A stretch of DNA of 64,000 nucleotides from Akkermansia muciniphila (GCF_900184965.1 NZ_FXYA01000215.1:62001-126000); one strand, 5' to 3'. Positions 8,635-18,165 are shown, numbered from the stretch's first letter. Numbers and translations: made by a program. The notes: a model not told the origin generated them from the sequence alone.

Positions 8635-10863
8635 ATGAATTCTGTCAATTCTCCGCGACCCGGTTTTCCCAGGCATAAAAAATCCTCCTCCAGGGGAATT
8701 ATGATGACGATCATCCTGGTGTTGGCCCTTGCCGCCGGCGGAGTGGCTTACCACCGGGTTTCCGTTCAACGTAAGGCCGCCGCCGCTGAGCTGGCGGCCA
8801 GAAAAGAGGCGGAAGCGAAAGCGGCGCGTGCACGGAAAGCCGCGGAATTGGAAGCGGCGCGCAAGAAAGCGGAGGAACAGGCGCGCGCCGAGGCGGAGGA
8901 AAAAGCCCGTCTTGAGGCGGAACGCCTGGCTGCTGAGGAAGCCGCCGGAAAACGGCAGAAAAAGGAGCCGGAGATGGTGGAGCCTGCCCCTGAGGCGCCG
9001 AAGGAAGAGCCCGTGGTCCAGGAGGAGGATCCGCGGCTGGAGATTTTTAAGAAGCCTGTTCTTCTGGTCAGTCTTAAGGCCAATAACGCCGCCAACAGGA
9101 AGTTGTTTACGGATGCCTTCCATCTGGCTCTCGAAACGGGCCGTTATGATTTGTACGCCGATTTCCTGCGCTCCAATCTGGAACGGGATGCCGTGAAAGT
9201 CATCAAATTCGGCAAATTTGACGCGTCCATGTACGATCAAAGCCCGTACCTCATGCGCGCCAATGAGCTGTACCAGCTCATCAGCAAAGTGGGAGCGGAC
9301 ACCATCCGGGAACAAATCAAGGAGGGTTCCCCCAGATATTTCTATCCATGGCTTTTTTCGGACCCTTCCGATCCCCTGAGACTTTTCCTGCGCACGATGG
9401 CGCGGGAGCAGACACCCGGGGGGGAGTGGGGAGGAATTCTGAGGAAGTGGGCGGAGTTCTGGATGAAAACCTCCGCCATGCCCCGGAGCAGGTATTCCGC
9501 CCTGGCGCTGGCCTGCGCCATGCTGGATCCCCGCATCGCTTCCAGCCCATCCAGGTTGAGGGCGTCTTCTTCCACCAGTATTTCCACCACGCCTTTAACG
9601 CTGGAACAGGTATTCGAATACTTCATGGAGATGGATGAAGCCCGTGAACTTCTCACGGACATTACCAAATTGAGCCCTTCCGAGCTGTTGTTTGTAGTGG
9701 ATGTGCGACTGCCGAGGTCAGAGATGGATTGGGCGCGCAAAAAAGTGCGCCTTACCCGGAAAGGCTGGGGAGGGGCCTATTCCATGATCCGTTACCGGAT
9801 GGACCGCGCCGCGCTGGGCAAGGATCCGTATACGAATTATACTTTCCAGGAGATTCTGGATGAAGGCGGCATTTGCATGGATCAAGCTTATTTTGCAGTG
9901 AATACCGCCAAATGCAACGGCATCCCCTCCGCTTATGTTACCGGGGACGGCAACCGCGGGCCGCATGCCTGGGTCAATCTGCTGACGACGGATGAAACCT
10001 GGCAGTCCTACGGCGGGTATGGATATAATACGGGGCATTTTTCCCATCCGCACAACTGCAAGTCAAAGCATGAATCCACTCTTCTCCAGGGTATGGACAA
10101 GAAGGTGAATGGCGTCCGGCTGGATACTGCCCTGGATTATCTTTCCCTGGCGGACCTGTTTGAGGAAACGCGGAAGCCGGATTGCGCCCGGGTGATGCTG
10201 GAAGCCGCTACGCAGGCCGCTCCCGGCAGCCCTCTGGGCTGGGAACGCCTGATTGCCCTGATGAGCCGCCCGGAGAGCGGCACGAAGCTGGAGGAATGGG
10301 AGGAGCTGGTGACCATGATCAAGCGCAAGTTCCGTGCCCGTCCAGATTATCTGGAAATGGCCTCCCGAGTAGAAGATGAGTATATTTTCCCCATGAGGGA
10401 CGCTTCCTCCAACAAGCGCCATGTTGCCCGCGACCTGAAGAAGCTGGAAAAGGAGACGGAAGAGGGACGCAGCGACCTGACTTCCGCCGCCATCAAGCGG
10501 CAGGCGGATCTCCTGATGGAAAACGGGGACAAAGCCGGGGTTGCTGCCCTGTACCGGAAGTCCATGAAGGATTATGCGCGCCGCGCGGAAGTGTTTGAAG
10601 CGCTGATGGGGCAATATTACGAGTACGTTTCCCAGGACCAGGATGCCGTGCTTCAGATGGCCAAGGAGGCGGAGTCTTTCTACAACCGCTCTATCCGGAC
10701 GAAATCAGGCGATTATTTCAAGATAAAGAAGGAAGTCGCCATCCAGCGGAGGATAGCCGGGTATTATGAAAAAGGGGGTAATGAGAAAAAAGCCGCCTCC
10801 CTGCGCAAGGATGCGGACAAGCGGGAGAAGAACAGCAAGAAAGGCATCCGGGAAGAGAATTAG
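8635..10863 (+). CDS. Membrane-anchored transglutaminase-like protein with Ala/Glu/Lys-rich coiled coil
   Basis: A 742-residue protein from the ATG at 8635; the frame is open back to a TTG at 8494. A short basic N-terminus is followed by one membrane segment (MMTIILVLALAAGGVAYH, residues ~22-40). A long Ala/Glu/Lys/Arg-rich stretch (~45-115) of the kind seen in TolA or periplasmic coiled coils comes next, then a Pro/Glu-rich linker. The central domain has EGGICMDQAYFA with Cys414 and GPHAWVNLL with His444, the Cys and His of the transglutaminase-like core, so a cysteine peptidase or amide-bond chemistry is likely. The C-terminal third (~490-742) looks helical and repeat-like (TPR-like), which is inferred. 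It probably faces the periplasm. Partner and substrate are unknown. Confidence 0.7.
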   Translation: MNSVNSPRPGFPRHKKSSSRGIMMTIILVLALAAGGVAYHRVSVQRKAAAAELAARKEAEAKAARARKAAELEAARKKAEEQARAEAEEKARLEAERLAAEEAAGKRQKKEPEMVEPAPEAPKEEPVVQEEDPRLEIFKKPVLLVSLKANNAANRKLFTDAFHLALETGRYDLYADFLRSNLERDAVKVIKFGKFDASMYDQSPYLMRANELYQLISKVGADTIREQIKEGSPRYFYPWLFSDPSDPLRLFLRTMAREQTPGGEWGGILRKWAEFWMKTSAMPRSRYSALALACAMLDPRIASSPSRLRASSSTSISTTPLTLEQVFEYFMEMDEARELLTDITKLSPSELLFVVDVRLPRSEMDWARKKVRLTRKGWGGAYSMIRYRMDRAALGKDPYTNYTFQEILDEGGICMDQAYFAVNTAKCNGIPSAYVTGDGNRGPHAWVNLLTTDETWQSYGGYGYNTGHFSHPHNCKSKHESTLLQGMDKKVNGVRLDTALDYLSLADLFEETRKPDCARVMLEAATQAAPGSPLGWERLIALMSRPESGTKLEEWEELVTMIKRKFRARPDYLEMASRVEDEYIFPMRDASSNKRHVARDLKKLEKETEEGRSDLTSAAIKRQADLLMENGDKAGVAALYRKSMKDYARRAEVFEALMGQYYEYVSQDQDAVLQMAKEAESFYNRSIRTKSGDYFKIKKEVAIQRRIAGYYEKGGNEKKAASLRKDADKREKNSKKGIREEN

Positions 10864-10982
10864 TGCGGCGGAGTCTGCGGCCTTTCATTTTCGCGTGGGC
10901 GCGGCCGTGTTCGTTTCGGCTGCGGCATTCCAGCGGAATGAACGTTTTTAGGCTGGAATGCTGTCTTATCTTCAATTAATAC

Positions 10983-11519
10983 ATGACTTATATGGCAAGA
11001 GAACCTTACGCGAACTTCTGGCCCAAAGTGGCGGATACCGCTTTTGTCGCGGAAAGCGCTGATTTGATTGGAGATGTTACCATTGGAGAACATGCCAGCA
11101 TCTGGTACCATACCACGCTGCGCGCGGATATCAATAAGATCGTCATTGGTGATTACTCCAATATCCAGGACAATAGCTGCATCCACCTGGCAGACGATTT
11201 TGGTTGCTATGTAGGCAAGTACGTAACCGTAGGCCACGGCGTGATTCTGCACGCCTGCACGGTGGAAGATAATTGCCTGATCGGCATGGGGTCCATCATT
11301 CTGGATGGAGCGGTCATCGGCCGGGGGTCTGTGGTGGGAGCGGGCGCTCTCATTACCAAAGGTACCGTCATCCCCCCCAATTCCCTGGTGCTGGGTTCTC
11401 CTGCCAAGGTGGTGAAGGATCTGGGGCCGGAATCCGCGGATAATAACCACAAATGGGCGGAAAAATACGTCAAGGTGGCTGCCCGCTATACGGAACGGGT
11501 CATTAATCCCGGTTTTTAA
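10983..11519 (+). CDS. Gamma-type carbonic anhydrase family protein
   Basis: A 178-residue left-handed beta-helix protein built from hexapeptide repeats (IGDVTIGEHASIWYH, VTVGHGVILHACTV). The metal ligands expected for this family are visible as His68, His85 and His90, and Arg48 and Gln62 lie in the usual positions. Members of the YrdA/PaaY/gamma-CA group bind zinc or iron; some hydrate CO2 and others act on CoA thioesters, so activity is not certain. ATG start. The DUF151 gene follows after 19 bases on the same strand, suggesting co-transcription. Confidence 0.88.
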   Translation: MTYMAREPYANFWPKVADTAFVAESADLIGDVTIGEHASIWYHTTLRADINKIVIGDYSNIQDNSCIHLADDFGCYVGKYVTVGHGVILHACTVEDNCLIGMGSIILDGAVIGRGSVVGAGALITKGTVIPPNSLVLGSPAKVVKDLGPESADNNHKWAEKYVKVAARYTERVINPGF

Positions 11520-11538
11520 CATGTGATTTCCGCCCGCC

Positions 11539-12024
11539 ATGCCGGATGACCATCTGATTACCCTGGAACCTTACGCCCTGCTTTACACCCGGGCCGGGGC
11601 GGGTGTGTGCCTGCGTGATCCGCTGACCGGCAAGGTGGGCGTCATTTTCATGGAGCTGCCAGACGGCATGGCCCTGGAACGCTGTCTGAACGGGGAACGC
11701 CCGGTACGGCCGGACACGTCTTCCCTGCTGGCTCACTTTTTATCCTCTATGGAATGCCGGGTGAGGCTGGTGCTTATTAACGGCCGCAAGGATGAAGTCT
11801 TTTACGCCCGCGTGACCATAGAGGCCGCCAATGAGGTGATGGACAAGCTGGTGGAGCTGGACGCCCGCCCTTCGGACGCCCTGATGATCGCCGCCCGGTT
11901 TGGAACCGGAATCAAGATTGTTCCCTCCGTATGGGAGAGCATGGAGAATATTCTGCCCCAGCTGGAACAACTGGATGCGGATTCCCCGGATAGCCGCGCT
12001 CCGGTATATTTGGGAGATTCGTAA
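11539..12024 (+). CDS. DUF151 / bifunctional nuclease (BFN) domain protein
   Basis: A 161-residue soluble protein. The middle and C-terminal part contains VFYARVTIE and LDARPSDALMIAARFGTGI, matching the conserved R-P-S-D-A block of the DUF151/BFN family. Some plant members have reported nuclease activity, but the role in bacteria is not established. The N-terminal ~60 residues, including GVIFMELPDG, form the other half of the domain. It starts 19 bases after the gamma carbonic anhydrase gene and ends about 160 bases before tRNA-Tyr. No signal peptide or membrane segment. Confidence 0.82.
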   Translation: MPDDHLITLEPYALLYTRAGAGVCLRDPLTGKVGVIFMELPDGMALERCLNGERPVRPDTSSLLAHFLSSMECRVRLVLINGRKDEVFYARVTIEAANEVMDKLVELDARPSDALMIAARFGTGIKIVPSVWESMENILPQLEQLDADSPDSRAPVYLGDS

Positions 12025-12133
12025 AACTTGCCCTTTCCTCCCTTTTGTTCCTGCATCCGCTTTTCTTCCGGCGGCACGGCTGTCGCCTATGGGGTTCCTG
12101 CTTCCGGGAGGACCTACTTTTTATAAAAAAAAC

Positions 12134-12160
12134 TTGCTAAGGCACGGGAATCCCTATACA
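12134..12160 (+). promoter_or_regulatory. Possible sigma-70-type promoter for tRNA-Tyr
   Basis: TTGCTA at 12134-12139 and TATACA at 12155-12160 with a 15-base spacer, short but workable, placing transcription start about 15 bases before the tRNA. It is preceded by an A-rich stretch. Assigned by eye only. Confidence 0.4.
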
Positions 12161-12182
12161 TTCGCCGCACATCACTTCAAGT

Positions 12183-12268
12183 GGGTAGATTCCCGAGCGG
12201 TCAAAGGGGGCAGACTGTAAATCTGTTAGCATTTGCTTTCGAAGGTTCGAATCCTTCTCTACCCACCA
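12183..12268 (+). tRNA. tRNA-Tyr (GTA anticodon)
   Basis: A class II tRNA. The acceptor stem GGGTAGA (12183-12189) pairs exactly with TCTACCC (12258-12264), followed by discriminator A and an encoded CCA at 12266-12268. The anticodon loop is CTGTAAATC with GTA. The T arm is GAAGG-TTCGAAT-CCTTC, and a long variable arm precedes it as expected for tRNA-Tyr. A terminator follows after 15 bases, so it is a single-gene transcript. Confidence 0.95.
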
Positions 12269-12283
12269 CTTTTCATTTTATGG

Positions 12284-12312
12284 CGCGTTCTTTCGGAGAG
12301 CGCGTTTTTTAT
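12284..12312 (+). terminator. Rho-independent terminator after tRNA-Tyr
   Basis: Stem CGCGTTCT (12284-12291) with AGAGCGCG (12297-12304), one G-T wobble, loop TTCGG, then six T. Confidence 0.85.
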
Positions 12313-12510
12313 TGTTTCTTCAGCCTCCTGATGCTGGGAAAGGAAAGAAGGAGCGGGTTTCTCCGAGCAGGATGCCTAAAGCGTTTTTTCTGACGGACGC
12401 CGACGGAGAGATGGTCTGATGAATGACTTGTTCAGCCTATCGACAAGACATGCGGGACGTGTTAGATATCCTCCCCCCTTGCCGTTTTTTCATTCCTGCC
12501 GTTTACTGTT

Positions 12511-14376
12511 ATGTTAACCACGCTTCTCATTCTGGGAGTATCCGCCGTTTTATTTGTCCAGGGGAGGGTCCGTTCCGATCTTGTCGCGCTGTGTTCCCTT
12601 CTCTGCCTGATGATGTTCGGGATTTTGAGCCCGGAGCAGGCGCTTTCCGGCTTTTCCAATTCCATTGTGGTGATGATGGTGGGGCTTTTCGTGGTGGGAG
12701 GCGCCATTTTCCGGACGGGCCTGGCCAAGATGATGGGCGGCAGAATCATGAAGCTGGCCGGCAGGAGCGAGTTGCGCCTGCTGGTGCTGACCATGCTTGT
12801 TACGGCCGGCATAGGCGCTTTTGTCAGCAATACGGGGACAGTGGCGCTGATGCTGCCTATTCTGGTGAGCCTGGCCGCAGACGGAGGCATCCAGACGAGC
12901 CGCCTGCTCATGCCCATGGCGTTCGCCAGCAGTATGGGCGGCATGCTGACGCTGATCGGCACGCCTCCCAACCTTGTCGTCAATAACCAGCTTCAGGAGG
13001 CCGGGATGGAGGGGCTGGGCTTTTTTTCGTTCACCCCCATCGGCCTTGTCTGCATCGTGACGGGCATTCTGGCTCTGATTCCCCTCAGCAGGAAGTTTCT
13101 GGGTCGCCATGACGACAGGGCGGAAGACGAGGCCAAGGGGAAATCCCTCAGCCAGCTGATAGATGAGTACCAGATTATTAATAATCTTTACCGCCTGCGG
13201 GTGCTGGAGGATTCCCCTCTGACGGAACATCCTCTGCACGATCTTCATATACCGGACCTTTACCGCGTGAATATTGTGGAGGTGCGCCGCAGGCATTCCG
13301 GCCGGCATTCCTTCCTGCAGACGGTCAGCCAGACCATGGCGGGTTCAGATACGAGGGTGGCCCGGGGCGACGTCATTTATGTAATGGGGGAGTTTGAGGA
13401 CGTAGCCCGTTTTGCCCGGGAATATGGGGCGGAGATGATTAACCGGAAGACGTCGGAAGATACGGATTCCCTGTTGAAAAGCAAGTTGAAGTTTGACGAG
13501 ATAGGCATTGCGGAAATGCTGCTCATGCGGAACTCGGATCTGATCAACATGCCCGTGAAGTCTTCGGGGCTACGCGCCAAGTACGGGGTCAATATTCTGG
13601 CCATCCAGCGGGACAATCATTACATTTTCCATAATTTGAAGGATGTGAAGCTCCAGTACGGAGATACGCTGCTGGTTCAGGGAACCTGGACGGATATTGC
13701 TCGCCTGAGTGAGAAAACTTTTGAATGGGTCGTGGTGGGCCAGCCTCTGGCGGAGGCCTCCAAGGTGACCCTGACGCATAAGGCCCCCCTGGCCGCAGGC
13801 ATTATGATGCTGATGATTGCGGCCATGGTGTTTAACTGGGTGCCTGCTGTGGCGGCGGTGCTGGTTGCCGCTGTCCTGATGGTGTTGTGCGGCTGCCTGC
13901 GCAATGTGGAGGAGGCGTACCGGACGATCAACTGGGAGAGCATTGTCCTGATTGCCGCCATGCTGCCGATGTCCGTAGCACTGGAGAAGACGGGAGCCTC
14001 GGAGGCTATTTCCCATGGGCTGGTGGCCGGGCTGGGGGGATTCGGGCCGTTTGCCCTGATGGCGGGCGTTTATTTCACGGCTTCCCTGCTGACCATGTTT
14101 ATCAGCAATACGGCTACGGCGGTGCTTCTGGCGCCTATCGCCCTGCAATCCGCGGCGAGTATGGGCATCAGCCCCTATCCGTTGCTGCTGGCGGTTTCCG
14201 TAGGCACCAGCATGTGTTTTGCCTCTCCCTTTTCCACGCCGCCCAATGCCCTGGTCATGCCGGCGGGGAAATATACGTTCATGGATTACGTGAAAGTGGG
14301 CGTTCCCCTGCAGGTGATTATGGGGCTGGTCATGGTCGTGGTGATTCCGCTGTTTTTCCCGTTCGGGAAGGCTTGA
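12511..14376 (+). CDS. SLC13 (DASS)-family transporter with two internal TrkA-C (RCK-C) domains
   Basis: A 621-residue inner-membrane sodium- or proton-coupled anion transporter of the SLC13/ArsB-NhaD superfamily. The N-terminal membrane half (~1-190) includes VSNTGTVALMLP and the hallmark GTPPNLVVNN. A cytoplasmic insert (~210-400) contains two RCK-C-like domains (LYRVNIVEVRRR..., INMPVKSSGL...ILAIQRDN). The C-terminal membrane half repeats the signature as FISNTATAVLLAP and FSTPPNALV. The substrate may be a dicarboxylate, sulfate or other anion; the RCK-C domains suggest ligand-gated control. ATG start, single gene, no obvious operon partner. Confidence 0.85.
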   Translation: MLTTLLILGVSAVLFVQGRVRSDLVALCSLLCLMMFGILSPEQALSGFSNSIVVMMVGLFVVGGAIFRTGLAKMMGGRIMKLAGRSELRLLVLTMLVTAGIGAFVSNTGTVALMLPILVSLAADGGIQTSRLLMPMAFASSMGGMLTLIGTPPNLVVNNQLQEAGMEGLGFFSFTPIGLVCIVTGILALIPLSRKFLGRHDDRAEDEAKGKSLSQLIDEYQIINNLYRLRVLEDSPLTEHPLHDLHIPDLYRVNIVEVRRRHSGRHSFLQTVSQTMAGSDTRVARGDVIYVMGEFEDVARFAREYGAEMINRKTSEDTDSLLKSKLKFDEIGIAEMLLMRNSDLINMPVKSSGLRAKYGVNILAIQRDNHYIFHNLKDVKLQYGDTLLVQGTWTDIARLSEKTFEWVVVGQPLAEASKVTLTHKAPLAAGIMMLMIAAMVFNWVPAVAAVLVAAVLMVLCGCLRNVEEAYRTINWESIVLIAAMLPMSVALEKTGASEAISHGLVAGLGGFGPFALMAGVYFTASLLTMFISNTATAVLLAPIALQSAASMGISPYPLLLAVSVGTSMCFASPFSTPPNALVMPAGKYTFMDYVKVGVPLQVIMGLVMVVVIPLFFPFGKA

Positions 14377-14499
14377 CCGGGGGGAGTTCACGCGGCGGAA
14401 AAGGGGCATGGCCGGGTAATTTGCATGTATTGCTAAAAAAAGAGAGACAACCGGCACGTGCGGGAGTAGAAAAGGATTATTCAAAAACCCCATTTAATC

Positions 14500-14733
14500 A
14501 TGAAGTATTTGCTTATTGTTCTGGCCGTTGCGTTCGCCATGCCTTCCATGGCGGAGGAAGACGCTCCCAAGAGAATGACTTCTGCGGAGAAGAAAGCCGC
14601 TCTCCTTGAAAAATATGATATTAACAAGGATGGAAAGCTGGATTCCGAAGAGAAGGCCAAGATGAAGGAAGACCTGAAGAAGCAGCGGGAGGAGGAACGG
14701 GCCAAGAGGCACGCTTCCCGCAGAGCGGATTAA
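14500..14733 (+). CDS. Small exported EF-hand-like calcium-binding protein
   Basis: A 77-residue protein. A signal peptide spans residues 1-18 (YLLIVLAVAFAMPSMA). The mature part has one EF-hand loop, DINKDGKLDSEE, with Asp/Asn/Asp/Lys/Asp...Glu at the calcium-coordinating positions. A highly charged Lys/Glu/Arg-rich helix follows to the end. A single EF-hand implies dimerisation or weak binding. The partner is unknown. It is convergent with the GT10 gene at 14900; the hairpin at 14765-14789 lies between them. Confidence 0.75.
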   Translation: MKYLLIVLAVAFAMPSMAEEDAPKRMTSAEKKAALLEKYDINKDGKLDSEEKAKMKEDLKKQREEERAKRHASRRAD

Positions 14734-14764
14734 GTTTTTTCCGTTTTAATGGCCTGTTTCCCGT

Positions 14765-14789
14765 CCGGTTTGAATCGGTTTCAGACCGG
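14765..14789. terminator. Hairpin between convergent genes, possible terminator without U-tract
   Basis: CCGGTTTGAA (14765-14774) pairs with TTCAGACCGG (14780-14789), one T-G wobble, loop TCGGT. There is no T-run on either strand, so termination is only suggested by position between the EF-hand and GT10 genes. Confidence 0.35.
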
Positions 14790-14899
14790 GCTGGGCCGTT
14801 CCGTCTGCCGCAAGGCAGTTGGCGGAATATTGGCCGCCCATTCTTTTTACCGGCAGGGAGAATTTGTTCCCTCCTGTTGCCGCGCGCCCGGAATCCAGG

Positions 14900-15931
14900 T
14901 TACACGCCGGGGCCGGTTCCGCGTCTGCCGCGCGACCTGATTTTATAGGCCAGTGTGTCCGCCAATTCCCGAAGGGCATTGAGCGGATTTTTCCGCAGAA
15001 CGTGGCGGCCTTTCAACACGGCTCCGGGCCGAATGGTTCCCGTTTCCCTGTGGCTGTGAATGACTGCCGCTGTTTGGGCGAACATGTTGTATTTTTCCAG
15101 CACCAGGCGCCTTGCTTCACGGATGGCGGGAAGCCGTTTTTCATATTCTCCGTCTTCCATGGCCTTGCGGATGATTTCCAGGGCTTTTTGCGGGTTGTCC
15201 AGCGGAATGGGGATGAAGCTTTCCTGCGGGAAGCATTCCGTTGCCAGCGGGTCCCCGGCGTAAAAAGGAAGGGTCATGGCGACAAAGGCATCAGACAGTT
15301 TTTCCGTCCAATGGTGGGGTTCCAGATGGTTTTCCACGCATAAATGATATTTGTAGTCATCCATGGCGACGGTTTTATTTTCTATTTCCCGGATGCCGTG
15401 TCCGAACCAGTCCAGTTCCGGCAGACGGTCCGCCAGGTAGCGCGTAAGATCATAGCGCTTTTTATGCATGGTATGCGTATGCTGCTTGGCGGAGCAGATG
15501 GTGGAGAGCATTTTTGTCTTCGGGAATTCCTTCTGATCCAGAATTTCCTGCATGGGTTTGATGTACAGCCATTCAAGACATCCGCGGCCCAGGGTGTGCC
15601 CGGGATGCGGAAGGTCCCGGGCAGAGTGGGTGGTGAGAACGGTGCCGAACTGGCTGGTGTATGCCCTGCTGTATATTTTGATGGAAGGGGGCTCCACCGT
15701 GATCAGGATAGTCTGATCCGGCGGGCAGAGAAGGGGTTCCGTTTCATTCCTGACGGTGCCCACGGGAGTTCTGGGGAATTCGTCGTATACCAGAATCCAG
15801 TCGTAATCCGTTATGGCGGCGTCCGTGCAGAACAGACAGTCGCCCCACAACAGGGATTCCGTTTGATCCGGAGAGGCCTTCATGGATTTTCTGATGACCT
15901 TGATGCGTGTGGGGCGGGGGGAATCCGTCAT
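14900..15931 (-). CDS. Glycosyltransferase family 10 (fucosyltransferase-type)
   Basis: A 343-residue cytoplasmic GDP-sugar transferase. The C-terminal half carries the GT10 signature: KYHLCVENH followed by WTEKLSDAFVAMTLPFYAGDP, equivalent to the alpha-1,3/4-fucosyltransferase donor-binding block with T-E-K. It would add fucose or a related sugar to a lipid-linked surface glycan. The open frame reaches 16225 but would overlap the end of the upstream acyltransferase by 133 bases. The ATG at 15929-15931 (MTDSPRPTRIKVIRK) is preferred, with an ATG at 15998-16000 as alternative. It is the last gene of a minus-strand run of sugar-modifying genes. A second GT10 member is at 18247. Confidence 0.8.
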   Translation of the reverse strand: MTDSPRPTRIKVIRKSMKASPDQTESLLWGDCLFCTDAAITDYDWILVYDEFPRTPVGTVRNETEPLLCPPDQTILITVEPPSIKIYSRAYTSQFGTVLTTHSARDLPHPGHTLGRGCLEWLYIKPMQEILDQKEFPKTKMLSTICSAKQHTHTMHKKRYDLTRYLADRLPELDWFGHGIREIENKTVAMDDYKYHLCVENHLEPHHWTEKLSDAFVAMTLPFYAGDPLATECFPQESFIPIPLDNPQKALEIIRKAMEDGEYEKRLPAIREARRLVLEKYNMFAQTAAVIHSHRETGTIRPGAVLKGRHVLRKNPLNALRELADTLAYKIRSRGRRGTGPGV

Positions 15932-16092
15932 GGGAGTACAGGCGTTGAAGAAGGGGGGCGCGGCATGGCCTCCATATTCCGGGCATTTATCCGGGAGCAT
16001 CGCGAAGGCGTTGCCGCCCGGCGTCAGTGTAGGGGGCCTGCATGCCTTGTCAATGTCAAAGGATTGGATGTTTTTCCCGTGTGGAAATTCCG

Positions 16093-18165
16093 TCAGTTGG
16101 CAGCTGTTTTTTCCATTCCCGGGAAAAACTGGCCGATGAAGTCGCCGACCATTTTTTTGGCCCCATAGGGGGAAAGGTGGTTGTCGTCGCAGTACATTAA
16201 TTGGCCGCCGTCTTCCGCCAGCCACCGCCCGTTTTTATGGAAGGCGCCGTGGAGGGGAATGAAGCGGCACAGGCCTGTGGATTCCATGTGCTCCAGCAGG
16301 GAGAATACCGGACGCTGCCGCGCGATGAAGTCGCCGTCCAGCAGGCGGTCTGTCCGTTTGGCGTTCAGCAGGGCATTGCGGCGCATAAGTTTGCGCGGAC
16401 CGAAAGTCCATTCGGGAACGGGGCCCAGCAGCACAGTTTCCTTGCCGGCTTTCCGGAGGCGCGCGCAGGTGTGGCGCAGGCCGTCTGCAACCAGTTGTTT
16501 CAGGCGCGCATCCCGGCGGTTGTTGACCAGTTCAATCCAGCGGTTGTGGATGAATACGGTCTTGATCTGAGGGGTATTTTCCAGCCAGTCCAGGATGAGT
16601 TCCATATTGTGTTCCCAATGGGGGTACATCAGGCGCAGGAGCGTTAGGGAAGAGGCGTCTCCGGAGCCGGAAATGCCGCTCAGCGGACACAGGCGCGCGC
16701 GGTAGAATAGGCCCGAACGCTGAAGAAGCCGGGCGGCCTCGTCAAACCCGGGGGAACTGGCCATGGCGTGACTGTCCCCCATAAGCAGGAAGGAAGGGGC
16801 CTGCCCGGTTTTTCCCAGCAGGACAAAGGGGTAATCCGTCACATCCCCCAGCTCCGGATGATGGCGCTGGATGGCGTTCCCCTTTTCCACCACCGCCCGG
16901 TCAGGAGGCGTGATGCCGAAGGAGGGAGGGAAGGCCGGCCCTTTCCAGTATTCAGGGAATTCCATGTTGTTGGCCGCTACATGCCAGTAATCCCGCGCGC
17001 CGTCCGTCCATTTGAGCCATTCACCGGCAAGTCCCAGCATGAGGCACCCCGTTGCCGTGGCCAGAAACGCTTTTTGGGGATTTTGCCATGAGACGGTCGT
17101 TCTGAAGGGAGTTTCCACGAATTTCCAGGAGAGGAAACCCAGAAGAAGAGAGAGAAGGAACATTCCCGCATAATCCCAGGGAGCGCATTCGTCGAAGCAG
17201 AGGTACGTCCAGTACACGATAACCGGCCAATGCCACAGGTACAGGGAGTAGGAGATTTTGCCGATGCCTGTGCTGAGCGGGTGTCTGAGGATACGCCCGG
17301 ACCAGCCATGGTTCCCGTAACGGATAAGCAAAGCCGCCCCCGCGATGGAAGGGATGGCTGTGTATCCGGGAAAAGGAGTGGAAGGAGTATAGCAGACAAA
17401 TGGGAGCAGGATGCCGGCCCATCCCGCCGTCCGCAGCCATCCGGCACCCCGGTTTTGTTCCGCGGCGGGGGCGAGGGCCAGAAGGCAGCCGGCCAGAAGT
17501 TCCCAGGCGCGGCAGTAAAGCAGGTAGAAGGCCTTGTTATGTTCCAGATGCTCCATGTGGCAGACGGCGGCGAAGAAGGAGAGGCCCAGCACCCCCCATA
17601 GAACGGGCTTGACGGCTTTTTCCCTGAATTTCCAGAGCAGCCACAGGGTGAGTGGAATCATGAGGTAAAATTGCTCTTCCACGCTCAGGGACCACAGGTT
17701 CAGCAAAGGGTTTTCTTCCGCCGCCGGGCTGAAATAATCCCCTGTGGTTCTGCTGAAATAAATGTTGGTGATGAAAAGGGCGCTGGATCTTACCGTCCGG
17801 CCCAGAGTCCGCAGGTCATCGCAGTCCAGCACGACGCAGCCGAAGGCCAGCACAACCGCAATCAGACAGAAATAGGCGGGCATGATGCGCCTGATTCTCC
17901 GGAGGTAAAAGGAGGTCAGGGAGAAGGTCCCCTCCTTCAGGCCGCGCATAAGGCCTCCGCCAATCAGATATCCGGAGATGACAAAGAAGATGTCCACGCC
18001 TGTATAGCCCCCCGGGCAGATTCCTTCCTGCAAATGGTACAGGACGACGGCCAGCACGGCAAAGGTACGCAAGCCGTCAATGTGCGGGAAATAGGTTCCG
18101 TGGATGGCGCCTCCGGCTTGATGTAGAGAAGGTGAACAAAAGGTTTCAGAAAAGCATTTGCTCAT
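16093..18165 (-). CDS. OafA-like acyltransferase with C-terminal SGNH domain
   Basis: A 690-residue polytopic membrane protein. Residues ~20-380 form the acyltransferase-3 domain (YFPHIDGLRTFAVLAVVLYH, GVDIFFVISGYLIGG, SLSVEEQFYL). The C-terminal ~270 residues form a periplasmic SGNH hydrolase-like domain with the nucleophile block LLMGDSHAMA and the D-x-x-H block DDNHLSPYG. Such fusions O-acetylate surface polysaccharides. It sits between the two GT10 genes on the same strand, so the acetylated glycan is probably the one those enzymes build. ATG start at 18163-18165. Confidence 0.9.
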   Translation of the reverse strand: MSKCFSETFCSPSLHQAGGAIHGTYFPHIDGLRTFAVLAVVLYHLQEGICPGGYTGVDIFFVISGYLIGGGLMRGLKEGTFSLTSFYLRRIRRIMPAYFCLIAVVLAFGCVVLDCDDLRTLGRTVRSSALFITNIYFSRTTGDYFSPAAEENPLLNLWSLSVEEQFYLMIPLTLWLLWKFREKAVKPVLWGVLGLSFFAAVCHMEHLEHNKAFYLLYCRAWELLAGCLLALAPAAEQNRGAGWLRTAGWAGILLPFVCYTPSTPFPGYTAIPSIAGAALLIRYGNHGWSGRILRHPLSTGIGKISYSLYLWHWPVIVYWTYLCFDECAPWDYAGMFLLSLLLGFLSWKFVETPFRTTVSWQNPQKAFLATATGCLMLGLAGEWLKWTDGARDYWHVAANNMEFPEYWKGPAFPPSFGITPPDRAVVEKGNAIQRHHPELGDVTDYPFVLLGKTGQAPSFLLMGDSHAMASSPGFDEAARLLQRSGLFYRARLCPLSGISGSGDASSLTLLRLMYPHWEHNMELILDWLENTPQIKTVFIHNRWIELVNNRRDARLKQLVADGLRHTCARLRKAGKETVLLGPVPEWTFGPRKLMRRNALLNAKRTDRLLDGDFIARQRPVFSLLEHMESTGLCRFIPLHGAFHKNGRWLAEDGGQLMYCDDNHLSPYGAKKMVGDFIGQFFPGMEKTAAN

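Noticed and set aside
12423-12986. Plus-strand ORF overlapping the SLC13 gene start
   Set aside because: Out-of-frame shadow of a well-supported transporter gene.
15932-16225. Longer N-terminus for the GT10 protein at 14900
   Set aside because: The extension overlaps the acyltransferase coding region and shows no GT10 similarity.
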